Source of the DNA: an uncultured Methylotenera sp. | GTDB taxonomy: Bacteria; Pseudomonadota; Gammaproteobacteria; Burkholderiales; Methylophilaceae | NCBI GenBank assembly: GCA_937957775.1 | Contig: CALFXV010000083.1 | Coordinates: 1 to 18,548, forward strand | Direction: 5' to 3' | DNA: 18,548 nucleotides | Shown: positions 7,658 to 15,515 of the stretch, piece after piece | How positions within the stretch are numbered: position 1 is the stretch's first letter | Layout: each line of letters begins with the position of its first letter | Made by a program: the position numbers and the translations under genes | Notes under the pieces: model-generated | The model's database searches: none | Told to the model about the DNA's origin: nothing | What the model saw: the letters and a program-made list of their open reading frames with translations, nothing else

Positions 7658-8740
7658 ATGAGTCAAAAAATAGTCATAGTGGGTGGCGGGATAGTTGGGT
7701 GCATGACGGCCATGGCCTTGGTTGGCCGTGGCTGCGAAGTCACCATCGTCGAGCGCAATGAGATTGCCAGTCAGACCTCGGGCGAATCCTCTTGGGCCGG
7801 CGGCGGCATTCTTTTTCCCCTATTGCCTTGGCAATATGCCGATGCTGTCAATGCCTTGACGCGCCATGGGGCAGATAGCTACCGTGCTTTAAGTCAACGG
7901 TTACTAGTGGAAACCGGCATCGATTCGGATTTTCTTGAATCCGGTTTTTTATTGCTACCTAAATTTGATGTGGCCGCTGCCCGTGCCTGGTGCGATAAGA
8001 ATCAAGTACTCGCACAGTCGGTTAAAGCAGCCGATTTTGCGGTGCAATCCTTAAGTGGTGAAGACGCACTTTGGTTGCCGAGGGTGTGCCAAATACGCCC
8101 GCCGTATTTTATGCAGGCATTACGCCAATGGCTAGTGCAAAATAAGGTGACCTTGATGGAGCGCACCGAGTTAAAACCGCTTAAACAATGCGCGGCCTTA
8201 AATACATGGGAAACCGTCAACGGCGAAACCCTAACAGCCGATCAATTTGTCGTGACATCGGGTGCGTGGAGCTTTGAATTACTCAAGGAAACCAGCGCTA
8301 AGCTCAACATCAAACCCATGCGCGGTCAGATTTTATTGTACAAGCCCGAGCACAATCTAAAGCAGCTGGTTTACCGGGAAGGCTTTTACATGATTCCGCG
8401 GCGGGATGGCTATTTACTGGCAGGCAGCACCTTGGAAGACGTCGGTTTTGAGGCCGCTGTCACGCGTGAAGTACGCGATGAAATTCGCGCTAGAGCCGAA
8501 GCCATTATGCCGGCCTTAAAAGGCATGCCCATCATCAAGCACTGGAGCGGTCTGCGGCCTGGCACCCCAGAGAATTTACCCACTATAGGCGCCCATCCCA
8601 CTATACAAAATTTGTATTTAAACACCGGGCATTTCCGCTACGGTTTAACCATGGCGCCTGCCAGCGCCGCGTTAATCAGTGCCTTAATGTTGGGTGAACC
8701 CCCGGCGCTGGATGCCAGCCCTTATGCATGTTTGCAATGA
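7658..8740 (+). CDS. thiO: FAD-dependent oxidoreductase, glycine oxidase ThiO-like
   Basis: Protein of 360 residues of the DAO (D-amino-acid oxidase) fold. The N-terminal FAD-binding motif is IVIVGGGIVG (5-14), ending with the acidic residue of TIVER that binds the ADP ribose. C-terminal motifs SGLRPGTPENLPTIGAHP and LYLNTGHFRYGLTMAPASA are characteristic of ThiO and glycine/D-amino-acid oxidases. ThiO oxidises glycine to the imine that feeds thiazole synthesis for thiamine. The length fits (about 365). No thiS, thiG or thiE lies next to it; the neighbours are an antiporter (9 bases upstream) and a small membrane protein (24 bases downstream). A role in thiamine synthesis is therefore plausible but not supported by context, and a general FAD-dependent amine or D-amino-acid oxidase is the alternative. 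No clear Shine-Dalgarno precedes the ATG. Confidence 0.8.
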   Translation: MSQKIVIVGGGIVGCMTAMALVGRGCEVTIVERNEIASQTSGESSWAGGGILFPLLPWQYADAVNALTRHGADSYRALSQRLLVETGIDSDFLESGFLLLPKFDVAAARAWCDKNQVLAQSVKAADFAVQSLSGEDALWLPRVCQIRPPYFMQALRQWLVQNKVTLMERTELKPLKQCAALNTWETVNGETLTADQFVVTSGAWSFELLKETSAKLNIKPMRGQILLYKPEHNLKQLVYREGFYMIPRRDGYLLAGSTLEDVGFEAAVTREVRDEIRARAEAIMPALKGMPIIKHWSGLRPGTPENLPTIGAHPTIQNLYLNTGHFRYGLTMAPASAALISALMLGEPPALDASPYACLQ

Positions 8741-8764
8741 TAAAAATAGACTGAGGATAAGCGT

Positions 8765-9067
8765 ATGGCGACTTGTGTAATGATGCAAAACCCCACTAAC
8801 GGATTAATTCGTAGGGGCTATTTTGGCTTCAGTTGGACCTACTTATTTTTTGGTTGGTTTGTGCCGTTAATACGCGGCGAATTAGGGGTGGCGGCCTTGC
8901 ACTTCTTCTTCACCTTGATTACCTGTGGTTTGTGGCAAATTGTTTTTGCTTTTTTATACAACAAGCAATACATGCGCCGCATGCTGGAAAAAGGCTACGT
9001 GCTCAAAGACAGGCCGGATGTGATGGCCAATGCCAGAATGGCCTTGGATGTTGCTGATTTAGGCTAG
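8765..9067 (+). CDS. Small membrane protein resembling the HrgC family
   Basis: Protein of 100 residues with two hydrophobic stretches (about 19-36 and 41-66) separated by a short charged turn (RGEL), followed by a conserved-looking basic tail ([14 protein letters not shown]) and a soluble end. The [20 protein letters not shown] pattern recalls small HrgC-type proteins whose function is not established; the resemblance is from memory. A good Shine-Dalgarno (GAGGA, in the bases just before the ATG) supports the start. It lies 24 bases after the ThiO-like gene and may share its transcript. Its stop codon overlaps the moaC stop from the other strand within CTAG at 9064-9067. It is probably an inner-membrane protein of unknown role. 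Confidence 0.75.
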   Translation: MATCVMMQNPTNGLIRRGYFGFSWTYLFFGWFVPLIRGELGVAALHFFFTLITCGLWQIVFAFLYNKQYMRRMLEKGYVLKDRPDVMANARMALDVADLG

Positions 9068-9561
9068 CCTGCCTGCCATAGCCCAGACTGACCGCCGCTT
9101 TTTTCCAGCAACTTAATCTCGCTGATGAGCATGCCGCGGTCGGCGGCTTTGCACATGTCGTACACGGTTAGCAATGCCACGCTCACGGCGCAAAGCGCTT
9201 CCATTTCAACGCCGGTTGGGCCTGTGGTTTCAGAACTTACCGTGCAGACCACGGCCTGCTGTTTATCGTCTATGTCAAACGTCACCGATACTTTTGTTAA
9301 AGCTATCGGGTGGCATAAAGGAATTAAATCGGCCGTGCGTTTAGCACCTTGAATAGCGGCAATACGGGCAATGCCCAGCACGTCGCCTTTTTTGGCGTCG
9401 CCCTGTTTAATTAACTGCAAGGTGCTGGCTTGCATGCTGATGCGGCCGGTTGCCACGGCGATTCTTTTTGTGAGGACTTTGCTGCCGACGTCCACCATGT
9501 GCGCTTGGCCACTTTGATCAAAATGGGTAAGTGCGTCAGCACCGCTGTCTTGTTTGCTCAT
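9064..9561 (-). CDS. moaC: Cyclic pyranopterin monophosphate synthase MoaC
   Basis: Protein of 165 residues from this start, matching the family length (E. coli 161). MoaC works after MoaA in molybdenum cofactor synthesis, forming cyclic pyranopterin monophosphate. Family signatures are clear: [32 protein letters not shown] with H84, [26 protein letters not shown] (about 114-139) with D135 and K138, and the C-terminal KSGGQSG. The reading frame is open upstream to 9708, but those 49 residues do not look like MoaC and would run through the divergent bepA start, so the ATG at 9561 is chosen. A weak GCGGAAA precedes it. No other moa gene is present; it is divergent from bepA by 64 bases. Confidence 0.95.
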   Translation of the reverse strand: MSKQDSGADALTHFDQSGQAHMVDVGSKVLTKRIAVATGRISMQASTLQLIKQGDAKKGDVLGIARIAAIQGAKRTADLIPLCHPIALTKVSVTFDIDDKQQAVVCTVSSETTGPTGVEMEALCAVSVALLTVYDMCKAADRGMLISEIKLLEKSGGQSGLWQAG

Positions 9562-9564
9562 GGC

Positions 9565-9593
9565 TTGTTTCCGCGTTGGTTTATTTTTATGAT
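9565..9593 (+). promoter_or_regulatory. Candidate sigma-70 promoter for bepA
   Basis: TTGTTT (9565-9570; 3 of 6 to the -35 consensus) and TATGAT (9588-9593; 5 of 6 to the -10 consensus) are spaced by 17 bases. Transcription would begin near 9600, leaving a leader of about 25 bases that includes a short hairpin, GCAGC (9595-9599) with GCTGC (9607-9611). The promoter would overlap the leader of the divergent moaC. Prediction from sequence only. Confidence 0.4.
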
Positions 9594-9625
9594 GGCAGCT
9601 GAACTCGCTGCTTAAAGTAGTTATC

Positions 9626-11083
9626 ATGATAACAATGAAATTAAAGATTAGTCTAATCGCATTTAGCTTGGCCATCACGCTGCTGGCGGGTGTGACATGG
9701 GCAAACAATTTGCCCGACCTGGGTGACGTGTCGCAAACCGTGTTAACGCCACTTCAAGAACAGGCCATAGCCGAACAAATCTTACGCGATGTGGCGGTCA
9801 GCGATGATGTGGTGCAAGACATCGAAGTCACCGCTTACTTGCAAGCCCTAGGCATGCGCCTGGTGTCCAGTAGCCCAGATAACCAACTCAAATTCAATTT
9901 CTTTGTCGTGCAAGACAATTCCATTAATGCCTTTGCCATGCCAGGCGGCGTGGTGGGCGTGCACACCGGTTTAATTTTAGCCTCTAACAGTGAATCGGAA
10001 TTGGCCAGCGTCTTGGGCCATGAAATTGGCCACGTCACGCAGCACCATTTGGCGCGTATGCTGGCCGCGCAAAAAGGCGATACTTTCAAGAACATTGCCG
10101 GCATGGCTTTGGCTATTTTGGTGGCGCGCGCCAATCCACAATTAGCAGGTGGGGCCATGACCACGGCTTCCGCCATAGGTGTACAAAGCCAATTGGATTA
10201 CACCCGGGAGCACGAGCGCGAAGCCGACCGCATCGGCCTGCAAATCTTGGACAGCGGTGGCTTCGATGTGCGTGCCATGCCAATATTTTTTAACACTTTG
10301 CAGCGTGGGTCGCGTTTTGCTGAGGGCGGCGCACCTAGTTTTTTGCGCACCCATCCGTTAACCAGCGAGCGTATTGCCGATGTCGACAATCGGGTGGCAT
10401 TAATGCCTTATCGGCAAGTACCAAACAGCTTGGATTTTCAGTTGGTAAGGGCAAAACTGTTGGCTAATAAAGAGGTGCCAGAAACCATGATAGCGGTCTT
10501 TGAGCAAAACATACGTGAGCGCCGCTACAGCAATGAAGCAGTAGAACATTACGGTTTGGCGGTGGCCTACATGCGCAAAGGCGGGCAAAAAGACTATTTG
10601 GCCAAGGCTGAACAAGAAATTTTATGGCTAAAGAAGAATGCCGCACCGCACGCCATGATAGAAAATTTACATGCGCGCTGGCAGGTAGCGAACAACAACC
10701 CAAAATTAGCGGCCAGCCAATACGCGGCCGCTTTGAAGTTGTACCCAGATAACCGCGCCTTGATCTATGGTTACACGGAACATTTTTTAGCCATCAAACA
10801 GCCCGATCTGGCGATTAAGATGATTAAAGAAAAGCAAGGCCTCTATCCCTATGATGCCTATATGTATGAGTTATTGGCCAAGGCTTACGCCATGCAAAAT
10901 AAAAACTTACTCAGTCACCAAGCGCAGGGCGAGGCGTATTTTAGACAATACGATTTGGCGCGTGCGATTGAGCAAATGGACATTGCTAGCAAAGCACAGG
11001 ATGGCGATTTCTATCAGGCATCGATTGTGGAAGCCCGCTTAAAAGAACTGCGTCGCATGCAAGGTGAGGCGAAGAAAAAGTAA
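9626..11083 (+). CDS. bepA: BepA-like periplasmic M48 metalloprotease with TPR repeats
   Basis: Protein of 485 residues. A signal peptide at about 1-26 ends TWA. An M48 zincin domain holds HEIGH at 132-136 and E199 in the EREADRIG block as third zinc ligand. H243 in [10 protein letters not shown] matches the fourth, self-inhibiting ligand described for E. coli BepA. The C-terminal half (about 265-470) is helical with TPR-like repeats (for example [31 protein letters not shown]). BepA checks outer-membrane protein assembly and helps LptD mature or degrades it when it is stalled, which fits an outer-membrane-bearing cell with the lpt operon nearby. The length is close to E. coli BepA (487). ATG codons at 9626 and 9635 are both possible starts, and neither has a strong Shine-Dalgarno. 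Confidence 0.92.
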   Translation: MITMKLKISLIAFSLAITLLAGVTWANNLPDLGDVSQTVLTPLQEQAIAEQILRDVAVSDDVVQDIEVTAYLQALGMRLVSSSPDNQLKFNFFVVQDNSINAFAMPGGVVGVHTGLILASNSESELASVLGHEIGHVTQHHLARMLAAQKGDTFKNIAGMALAILVARANPQLAGGAMTTASAIGVQSQLDYTREHEREADRIGLQILDSGGFDVRAMPIFFNTLQRGSRFAEGGAPSFLRTHPLTSERIADVDNRVALMPYRQVPNSLDFQLVRAKLLANKEVPETMIAVFEQNIRERRYSNEAVEHYGLAVAYMRKGGQKDYLAKAEQEILWLKKNAAPHAMIENLHARWQVANNNPKLAASQYAAALKLYPDNRALIYGYTEHFLAIKQPDLAIKMIKEKQGLYPYDAYMYELLAKAYAMQNKNLLSHQAQGEAYFRQYDLARAIEQMDIASKAQDGDFYQASIVEARLKELRRMQGEAKKK

Positions 11084-11101
11084 GCTGCGCAGTGTAAGTT
11101 C

Positions 11102-11117
11102 TGCCCTTGCGCGGGCA
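11102..11117 (+). terminator. Weak hairpin after bepA
   Basis: TGCCC (11102-11106) pairs with GGGCA (11113-11117) around a six-base loop, 19 bases after the bepA stop. What follows is A/T-rich (AATTAATAAATTT) but not a clean T run, so termination here would be inefficient. It could instead stabilise the 3' end. Confidence 0.3.
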
Positions 11118-11122
11118 AATTA

Positions 11123-11155
11123 ATAAATTTAATTTATCAATATCATTTGAATGAT
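11123..11155. promoter_or_regulatory. Two adjacent palindromes upstream of the ahpC promoter (candidate operator)
   Basis: ATAAAT-TTA-ATTTAT (11123-11137) and ATCATT-TG-AATGAT (11142-11155) are perfect inverted repeats set four bases apart, just upstream of the predicted ahpC -35 region. A dimeric or tetrameric regulator touching two successive helical turns could bind such an array, and ahpC genes are commonly controlled by OxyR, PerR or related peroxide sensors. The sequence does not match the OxyR ATAG/CTAT spacing well, so the regulator cannot be named. Confidence 0.4.
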
Positions 11156-11158
11156 GTA

Positions 11159-11187
11159 TTAGATTTATTGTTAAAGCGCTATATAAT
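11159..11187 (+). promoter_or_regulatory. Candidate ahpC promoter
   Basis: A perfect -10 hexamer TATAAT lies at 11182-11187, about 67 bases before the ahpC ATG. The hexamer 17 bases upstream (TTAGAT, 11159-11164) matches the -35 consensus poorly. A strong -10 with a weak -35 and palindromes immediately upstream is the usual look of an activator-dependent promoter. The ahpC ATG is preceded by a good AAAAGGA Shine-Dalgarno. Confidence 0.55.
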
Positions 11188-11254
11188 TCATCCCACGCAA
11201 TCAAATTGCATTAAGTTTTTTAGTGTTTAACCCATTTTTAAAAGGAAAATTATT

Positions 11255-11818
11255 ATGTCATTAGTTAATACGACCATTAAACCATTCAAAGCACAGGCTT
11301 ACCATAACGGTAAATTTGTTGAAGTCACTGAAGCCAGCCTAAAAGGCAAATGGTCTGCGGTGGTGTTTTACCCAGCGGATTTCACTTTTGTTTGCCCAAC
11401 TGAATTAGGCGATTTGGCAGATAACTACGCCACATTCCAAAAAATGGGCGTGGAAATTTACGCGGTTTCAACCGACACGCACTTCACACACAAAGCTTGG
11501 CACGATGCGTCTGACACCATCAAAAAAATTCAATACCCTATGATAGGTGACCCAACTGGCACCATTACACGCAACTTTGAAGTGATGATAGAAGAAGAAG
11601 GTTTGGCACTACGCGGTACTTTCTTAATCAACCCAGAAGGCGTGATTAAAGCCATGGAAGTAAACGATCTAGGCATAGGCCGTTCTGCTGCGGATTTAAT
11701 CCGTAAAGCGCAAGCCGCGCAATACGTGGCTAGCCATCCAGGTGAAGTGTGCCCAGCATCATGGGCACCAGGCAGCGAGACATTGGCGCCATCACTTGAT
11801 TTAGTAGGCAAAATCTAG
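11255..11818 (+). CDS. ahpC: Alkyl hydroperoxide reductase subunit C (typical 2-Cys peroxiredoxin)
   Basis: Protein of 187 residues, the E. coli AhpC length. The peroxidatic cysteine is C47 in [10 protein letters not shown] and the resolving cysteine is C166 in GEVCPASW, as in the family. AhpC reduces hydrogen peroxide, organic hydroperoxides and peroxynitrite in the cytosol and is re-reduced by AhpF, encoded next. Other conserved segments are [17 protein letters not shown] and the GTFLINPEG turn. An AAAAGGA Shine-Dalgarno lies a few bases before the ATG. The gene has its own upstream promoter and palindromes, and is followed by two hairpins that separate it from ahpF, so AhpC is probably made in excess over AhpF. 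The codon choice looks smoother than in its neighbours, fitting high expression; this is an impression, not a calculation. Confidence 0.98.
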   Translation: MSLVNTTIKPFKAQAYHNGKFVEVTEASLKGKWSAVVFYPADFTFVCPTELGDLADNYATFQKMGVEIYAVSTDTHFTHKAWHDASDTIKKIQYPMIGDPTGTITRNFEVMIEEEGLALRGTFLINPEGVIKAMEVNDLGIGRSAADLIRKAQAAQYVASHPGEVCPASWAPGSETLAPSLDLVGKI

Positions 11819-11839
11819 ATTTAGCGTTTTAAATGGATG

Positions 11840-11869
11840 GGTGCCCCAAAGCCATAAGCTAGGGGCACC
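11840..11869 (+). other. Perfect 8-bp hairpin between ahpC and ahpF without a T run
   Basis: GGTGCCCC (11840-11847) pairs exactly with GGGGCACC (11862-11869) around a 14-base loop. It is followed by ATTAAAAACC, not a T run, so it is not a classic terminator. It probably protects the ahpC 3' end. The loop begins AAAGCC (11848-11853), the exact complement of GGCTTT in the 3' arm of the next hairpin, so the two elements could interact. Confidence 0.6.
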
Positions 11870-11881
11870 ATTAAAAACCAC

Positions 11882-11910
11882 AGCTTTATCCAAAAGATAA
11901 GGCTTTTTTT
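11882..11910 (+). terminator. Rho-independent terminator between ahpC and ahpF
   Basis: AGCTTTATC (11882-11890) pairs with GATAAGGCT (11896-11904) as a 9-bp stem with one G-T wobble and a CAAAA loop, followed directly by seven T (11904-11910). It lies 64 bases after the ahpC stop and 30 before the ahpF ATG. Partial read-through would give more ahpC than ahpF mRNA. A separate ahpF promoter is not obvious in the remaining 30 bases. Confidence 0.75.
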
Positions 11911-11940
11911 AACAAAAAAATTAATATAACGAGAGCAACC

Positions 11941-13518
11941 ATGGCCTTAGATACCCAAATTAAAACCCAATTACAAACCTATTTGCAGATGCTCAAAGAG
12001 CCAGTCGACTTGGTGGCATCATTAGACGATAGCGCAGGTGCAAAAGAAATGTTGGCTTTATTGGAAGAGCTAGCCGGCATGTCTGACAAGATCAGCTTAC
12101 GCTTTGATGAGCATATACGTAAGCCGTCTTTTTCAGTCAACCGGGGTGCGGCGCATAAAGACGCGGCGCAGGCAGTGGGCATTCGTTTTGCTGGCATACC
12201 CATGGGCCATGAATTCACTTCTTTGGTCTTGGCCTTGCTGCATGTTGGCGGTCACCCGCTTAAATTAGAGGCGGAAAAAATCGCGCAAATTGCCGCATTA
12301 GAGGGGCATTTTGCTTTTGAAACCTTCATCTCATTAAGTTGCCACAATTGCCCAGAAGTGGTCCAGGCCTTGAATTTGATGGCGGTGATCAACCCGAATA
12401 TCAGCCATGTCATGGTGGACGGCGCCTTGTATCAAGATGAAGTGAACGAACGCAAGATCATGGCCGTGCCGACCATATTCATGAACGGCGTGGAGTTCGG
12501 TGCAGGGCGCATGGGCGTGGATGAAATCTTGCCTAAATTAGACCAAGGGGCACAAGCGCGCGAAGCCAAAAAGCTAGCAGCCAAAGCACCCTATGATGTG
12601 TTGATCGTGGGCGGTGGTCCAGCCGGTGCCGCGGCAGCCATTTATGCGGCCCGTAAGGGAATACGCACCGGTATCGTCGCCGAGCGATTTGGTGGCCAAG
12701 TGATGGACACCATGGCCATAGAAAACTTCATTTCGGTTAAAGAAACCGAAGGACCGAAGTTGGTTGCAGCGCTTGAAGAGCACGTTAAAACCTATGACAT
12801 CGATGTGATGAATTTACAGCGTGCACTATCCTTAACGGCGCCTAAAGTTGGTGCCGGAGGTTTGATAGAAGTGACCTTGGAAAACGGCGCCAGCCTGTCC
12901 AGCAAAGCGGTTATCGTCGCGACCGGTGCGCGTTGGAAAGAACTGAACATTCCAGGCGAACAAGCTTACCGCGGTAAGGGCGTGGCTTATTGCCCGCATT
13001 GCGACGGCCCCTTGTTTAAAGGTAAGCACGTGGCAGTGATTGGTGGTGGTAACTCTGGTGTGGAAGCGGCTATTGATTTGGCGGGTTTTGTCAGCCACGT
13101 TACCTTATTGCAATTCGGTGATAAGTTGACTGCTGATGCGATTTTGCAGGATAAATTGCACAGCCTAAGCAATGTCACGGTGATAGTGAATGCCGAAACC
13201 AAGGAAATCACCGGTGAAGATGAAAAGGTCAACGGTTTGATTTACCGTGACCGGGTCAGCGATACCTTGAAAACCGTCACATTGGCTGGGGTGTTTGTGC
13301 AAATAGGCTTGTTGCCGAATACCGACTGGCTGAAAAGCAGCGGCATGGCTTTGAGTAAATTTAATGAGGTGGAAGTGAACGCACACGGCCAAACTTCGCT
13401 GGCTGGGGTGTTTGCCGCAGGCGACGTGACCACCGTGCCTTATAAGCAAATTATTATTGCTATGGGCGAGGGCGCCAAAGCTGCATTGGGTGCGTTTGAT
13501 TATTTAATACGGCAATAA
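11941..13518 (+). CDS. ahpF: Alkyl hydroperoxide reductase subunit F
   Basis: Flavoprotein of 525 residues (E. coli 521) that passes electrons from NADH to AhpC. The N-terminal double thioredoxin-like domain (1 to about 205) holds the CHNC redox pair, C134 and C137. The thioredoxin-reductase-like part follows, with FAD motif [21 protein letters not shown] (219-239), the CPHC pair C351 and C354, NAD(H) motif [14 protein letters not shown] (364-377) and the C-terminal FAD-binding [17 protein letters not shown]. All redox centres are present and the gene is full length. A GAGAG Shine-Dalgarno lies a few bases before the ATG. It is co-directional with ahpC 122 bases upstream and ends 11 bases before a strong bidirectional terminator. 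Confidence 0.98.
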   Translation: MALDTQIKTQLQTYLQMLKEPVDLVASLDDSAGAKEMLALLEELAGMSDKISLRFDEHIRKPSFSVNRGAAHKDAAQAVGIRFAGIPMGHEFTSLVLALLHVGGHPLKLEAEKIAQIAALEGHFAFETFISLSCHNCPEVVQALNLMAVINPNISHVMVDGALYQDEVNERKIMAVPTIFMNGVEFGAGRMGVDEILPKLDQGAQAREAKKLAAKAPYDVLIVGGGPAGAAAAIYAARKGIRTGIVAERFGGQVMDTMAIENFISVKETEGPKLVAALEEHVKTYDIDVMNLQRALSLTAPKVGAGGLIEVTLENGASLSSKAVIVATGARWKELNIPGEQAYRGKGVAYCPHCDGPLFKGKHVAVIGGGNSGVEAAIDLAGFVSHVTLLQFGDKLTADAILQDKLHSLSNVTVIVNAETKEITGEDEKVNGLIYRDRVSDTLKTVTLAGVFVQIGLLPNTDWLKSSGMALSKFNEVEVNAHGQTSLAGVFAAGDVTTVPYKQIIIAMGEGAKAALGAFDYLIRQ

Positions 13519-13529
13519 TCCGCATCCAG

Positions 13530-13568
13530 AAAAAACAAGGCGATAGCATGGCTATCGCCTTGTTTTTT
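13530..13568. terminator. Strong bidirectional rho-independent terminator between ahpF and the DUF2892 gene
   Basis: CAAGGCGATAGC (13536-13547) and GCTATCGCCTTG (13551-13562) form a perfect 12-bp stem with an ATG loop. It is extended by six A-T pairs (13530-13535 with 13563-13568), so it has a T run on both strands. It lies 11 bases after the ahpF stop and about 14 bases beyond the stop of the convergent minus-strand gene, serving both. Confidence 0.93.
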
Positions 13569-13582
13569 TCAGCAGTCAGATG

Positions 13583-13777
13583 CTATTTTTTGCAGCAGTC
13601 ACCGCTTTTGCAGCCAAATAAGGCATACGCTGGGTAGTAGCTGAACAAGCCGGTTAACAAAGGCGCGATCCCTATCCATGCCCAAACTGGGCCAGCAAAT
13701 GCGGTTACCCAAGTGATCAAAGCAATGCCCACCACTATGCGTATAATTTTTTCGATACCGCCAAGGTTGGTTTTCAT
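13583..13777 (-). CDS. Small DUF2892 (YgaP-type transmembrane domain) protein
   Basis: Protein of 64 residues. The start MKTNLGGIEKIIRIVVGIALI, two membrane helices (about 11-29 and 31-49) and a YYPAYALFGCKS turn are typical of DUF2892, the membrane domain also found at the C-terminus of the YgaP rhodanese. The function of stand-alone members is unknown. This one ends in a short cysteine-rich tail, FGCKSGDCCKK, with three Cys, which could bind metal or take part in redox chemistry. A good AAAGGA lies upstream of the ATG. It converges with ahpF across the shared terminator and is followed by no other gene on its strand, so it seems to be monocistronic. Confidence 0.85.
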   Translation of the reverse strand: MKTNLGGIEKIIRIVVGIALITWVTAFAGPVWAWIGIAPLLTGLFSYYPAYALFGCKSGDCCKK

Positions 13778-13812
13778 GATGCCTATCCTTTAATAAAGAG
13801 GGGTTTGAATGC

Positions 13813-13827
13813 ACTAGCTAGGCTAGT
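13813..13827. repeat. Small inverted repeat upstream of the DUF2892 gene
   Basis: ACTAGC (13813-13818) and GCTAGT (13822-13827) are perfect arms around TAG, about 36 bases before the DUF2892 start on the minus strand and 42 bases past the stop of the next minus-strand gene. It lies within the only non-coding stretch from which the small gene could be transcribed. It could be an operator or a weak 3' hairpin for the upstream gene. Confidence 0.3.
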
Positions 13828-13869
13828 TGATCCATCATACACCGATGGTGAATAAGCATAGTATTTGCT

Positions 13870-15489
13870 TTAGCTGGCCATGCTCAAGGCCACCGCCTCG
13901 GCGATGCGTATGCCATCCACGCCGGCCGATAAAATCCCGCCGGCGTAACCCGCGCCTTCCCCAGTGGGGTATAAACCTTGCGTGTTGATGCTTTGCAAAC
14001 TTTCCTCATCGCGCTTGATGCGTATGGGCGAGGAAGTGCGTGTTTCTACGCCAGTCAGTATGCCATCGGCCAGATCAAAGCCTTTAATTTGTTTGGCAAA
14101 CTGCGGGATGGCTTCGCGTATGGCACTGATGACAAATTCCGGTAAGGCCGTGTCTAAATTGCCCAAGCGCACGCTGGGGGTGTAAGAGGGCAAGACTTGA
14201 CCAAATTCGGTCGAGGCTTGATTGGCCAGGAAATCGCCTATTAACTGCCCGGGTGCTTGGTAGGTGCTGCCGCCCAATAGAAAAGCCTGATGTTCCCAGT
14301 GCCGTTGAAAGGCGATGCCGGCTAGTGGGTGGCCGGGGAAATCCACTTCTGGCGTGATGCCCACTACTATGCCGGCGTTGGCATTGCGTTCGTTGCGTGA
14401 ATACTGGCTCATGCCATTGGTCACCACGCAACCGGCCTCCGAGGCCGAGGCCACGACCGTGCCGCCTGGGCACATGCAAAAGCTGTAGACGCTGCGACCG
14501 TTGCTGGCATGGTGGACCATTTTATAATCGGCTGCGCCCAAGATAGGGTGTTGTGCATTTGGGCCGTGGCGGGCGCTGTCGATTAAGGATTGCGGGTGCT
14601 CAATTCTGAAGCCTACGCTAAAAGGCTTGGCTTCGATGAAGACGCCTCTTTCGTAGAGCATCTCAAAGGTATCGCGGGCGCTGTGGCCCACCGCTAAAAT
14701 CAAATGGTCGGTGGCAATGCGCTCGCCGTTTTGCAACACGACGGCTTGCACTTGATGTTGCCCTTGCTCGTTGCTGCTCAGCTCTATGTCGTCCACGCGA
14801 CTTTGAAAGCGAATCTCGCCGCCAAGGGCGATGATGGTTTCGCGCATTTTTTCCACCATGCTGACCAATCTGAAGGTGCCTATGTGCGGGTGGCTGACGT
14901 ATAAAATTTCTTCTGGCGCACCGGCTTTGACGAATTCGTTCAGCACTTTACGACCCCAATGCTTGGGGTCTTTAATTTGACTGTATAGCTTGCCGTCAGA
15001 AAAGGTGCCAGCGCCGCCTTCACCGTATTGCACGTTGGATTCGGTATTCAATTCGCTTTTACGCCAAAAATTAAAGGTGTCTTTGGTGCGTTCCCGCACC
15101 GCTTTGCCACGCTCTAATACCAAGGGTTTAAATCCAGACTGGGCTAATATCAGCGCGGCAAATAAGCCGGATGGCCCCATGCCAATAATGACCGGCCGTT
15201 TTGTTAAGTTGGCGGGCGCTTGCGCCACGAAATGGTAAGACGTGTCTGGTGCCAATTTGACGTGCGGGTCTTTGCGTAATTTAGCGAGGATTTTGGCCTC
15301 ACCTTGCACCGTCACATCCAAGGTGTAAGCCAATAAAATTGCGTTGGCTTTGCGCGCATCGACGCCTCGTTTGAAAATGGCGTAATCCAATAAATCGGCC
15401 GCATTGATGCCCAATTTTTTTATGACGGCCGCCCGAATTTCATCGGGGTGGTGATCCAAGGCTAATTTAATTTCGGTGATGCGTATCAT
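13870..15489 (-). CDS. FAD-dependent dehydrogenase of the COG2509 type
   Basis: Protein of 539 residues. The N-terminal part (about 1-90; AVIKKLGINAADLLDYAIFKRGVDARK) is the extra small domain seen before the FAD fold in this family. The Rossmann motif PVIIGMGPSGLFAALILAQSG is at about 99-119. Conserved family blocks follow: NVQYGEGGAGTFSDGKLYS, SHPHIGTFRL, FSVGFRIEHPQ, YSFCMCPGGTVVASASE, and the C-terminal FAD-contact LYPTGEGAGYAGGILSAGVDG. The physiological substrate of these proteins is not known to me. It begins 26 bases after the hda stop on the same strand, so the two are likely co-transcribed, and ends 92 bases before the DUF2892 start. Length is normal for the family and nothing appears broken. 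The class is secure, the function open. Confidence 0.88.
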   Translation of the reverse strand: MIRITEIKLALDHHPDEIRAAVIKKLGINAADLLDYAIFKRGVDARKANAILLAYTLDVTVQGEAKILAKLRKDPHVKLAPDTSYHFVAQAPANLTKRPVIIGMGPSGLFAALILAQSGFKPLVLERGKAVRERTKDTFNFWRKSELNTESNVQYGEGGAGTFSDGKLYSQIKDPKHWGRKVLNEFVKAGAPEEILYVSHPHIGTFRLVSMVEKMRETIIALGGEIRFQSRVDDIELSSNEQGQHQVQAVVLQNGERIATDHLILAVGHSARDTFEMLYERGVFIEAKPFSVGFRIEHPQSLIDSARHGPNAQHPILGAADYKMVHHASNGRSVYSFCMCPGGTVVASASEAGCVVTNGMSQYSRNERNANAGIVVGITPEVDFPGHPLAGIAFQRHWEHQAFLLGGSTYQAPGQLIGDFLANQASTEFGQVLPSYTPSVRLGNLDTALPEFVISAIREAIPQFAKQIKGFDLADGILTGVETRTSSPIRIKRDEESLQSINTQGLYPTGEGAGYAGGILSAGVDGIRIAEAVALSMAS

Positions 15490-15515
15490 GGGCTAACCTA
15501 ATTATAAGGGCGTGT

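Noticed and set aside
9562..9708. Possible 49-residue N-terminal extension of MoaC
   Set aside because: The extension does not resemble MoaC, overlaps the divergent bepA start and promoter, and the internal ATG gives the normal family length.
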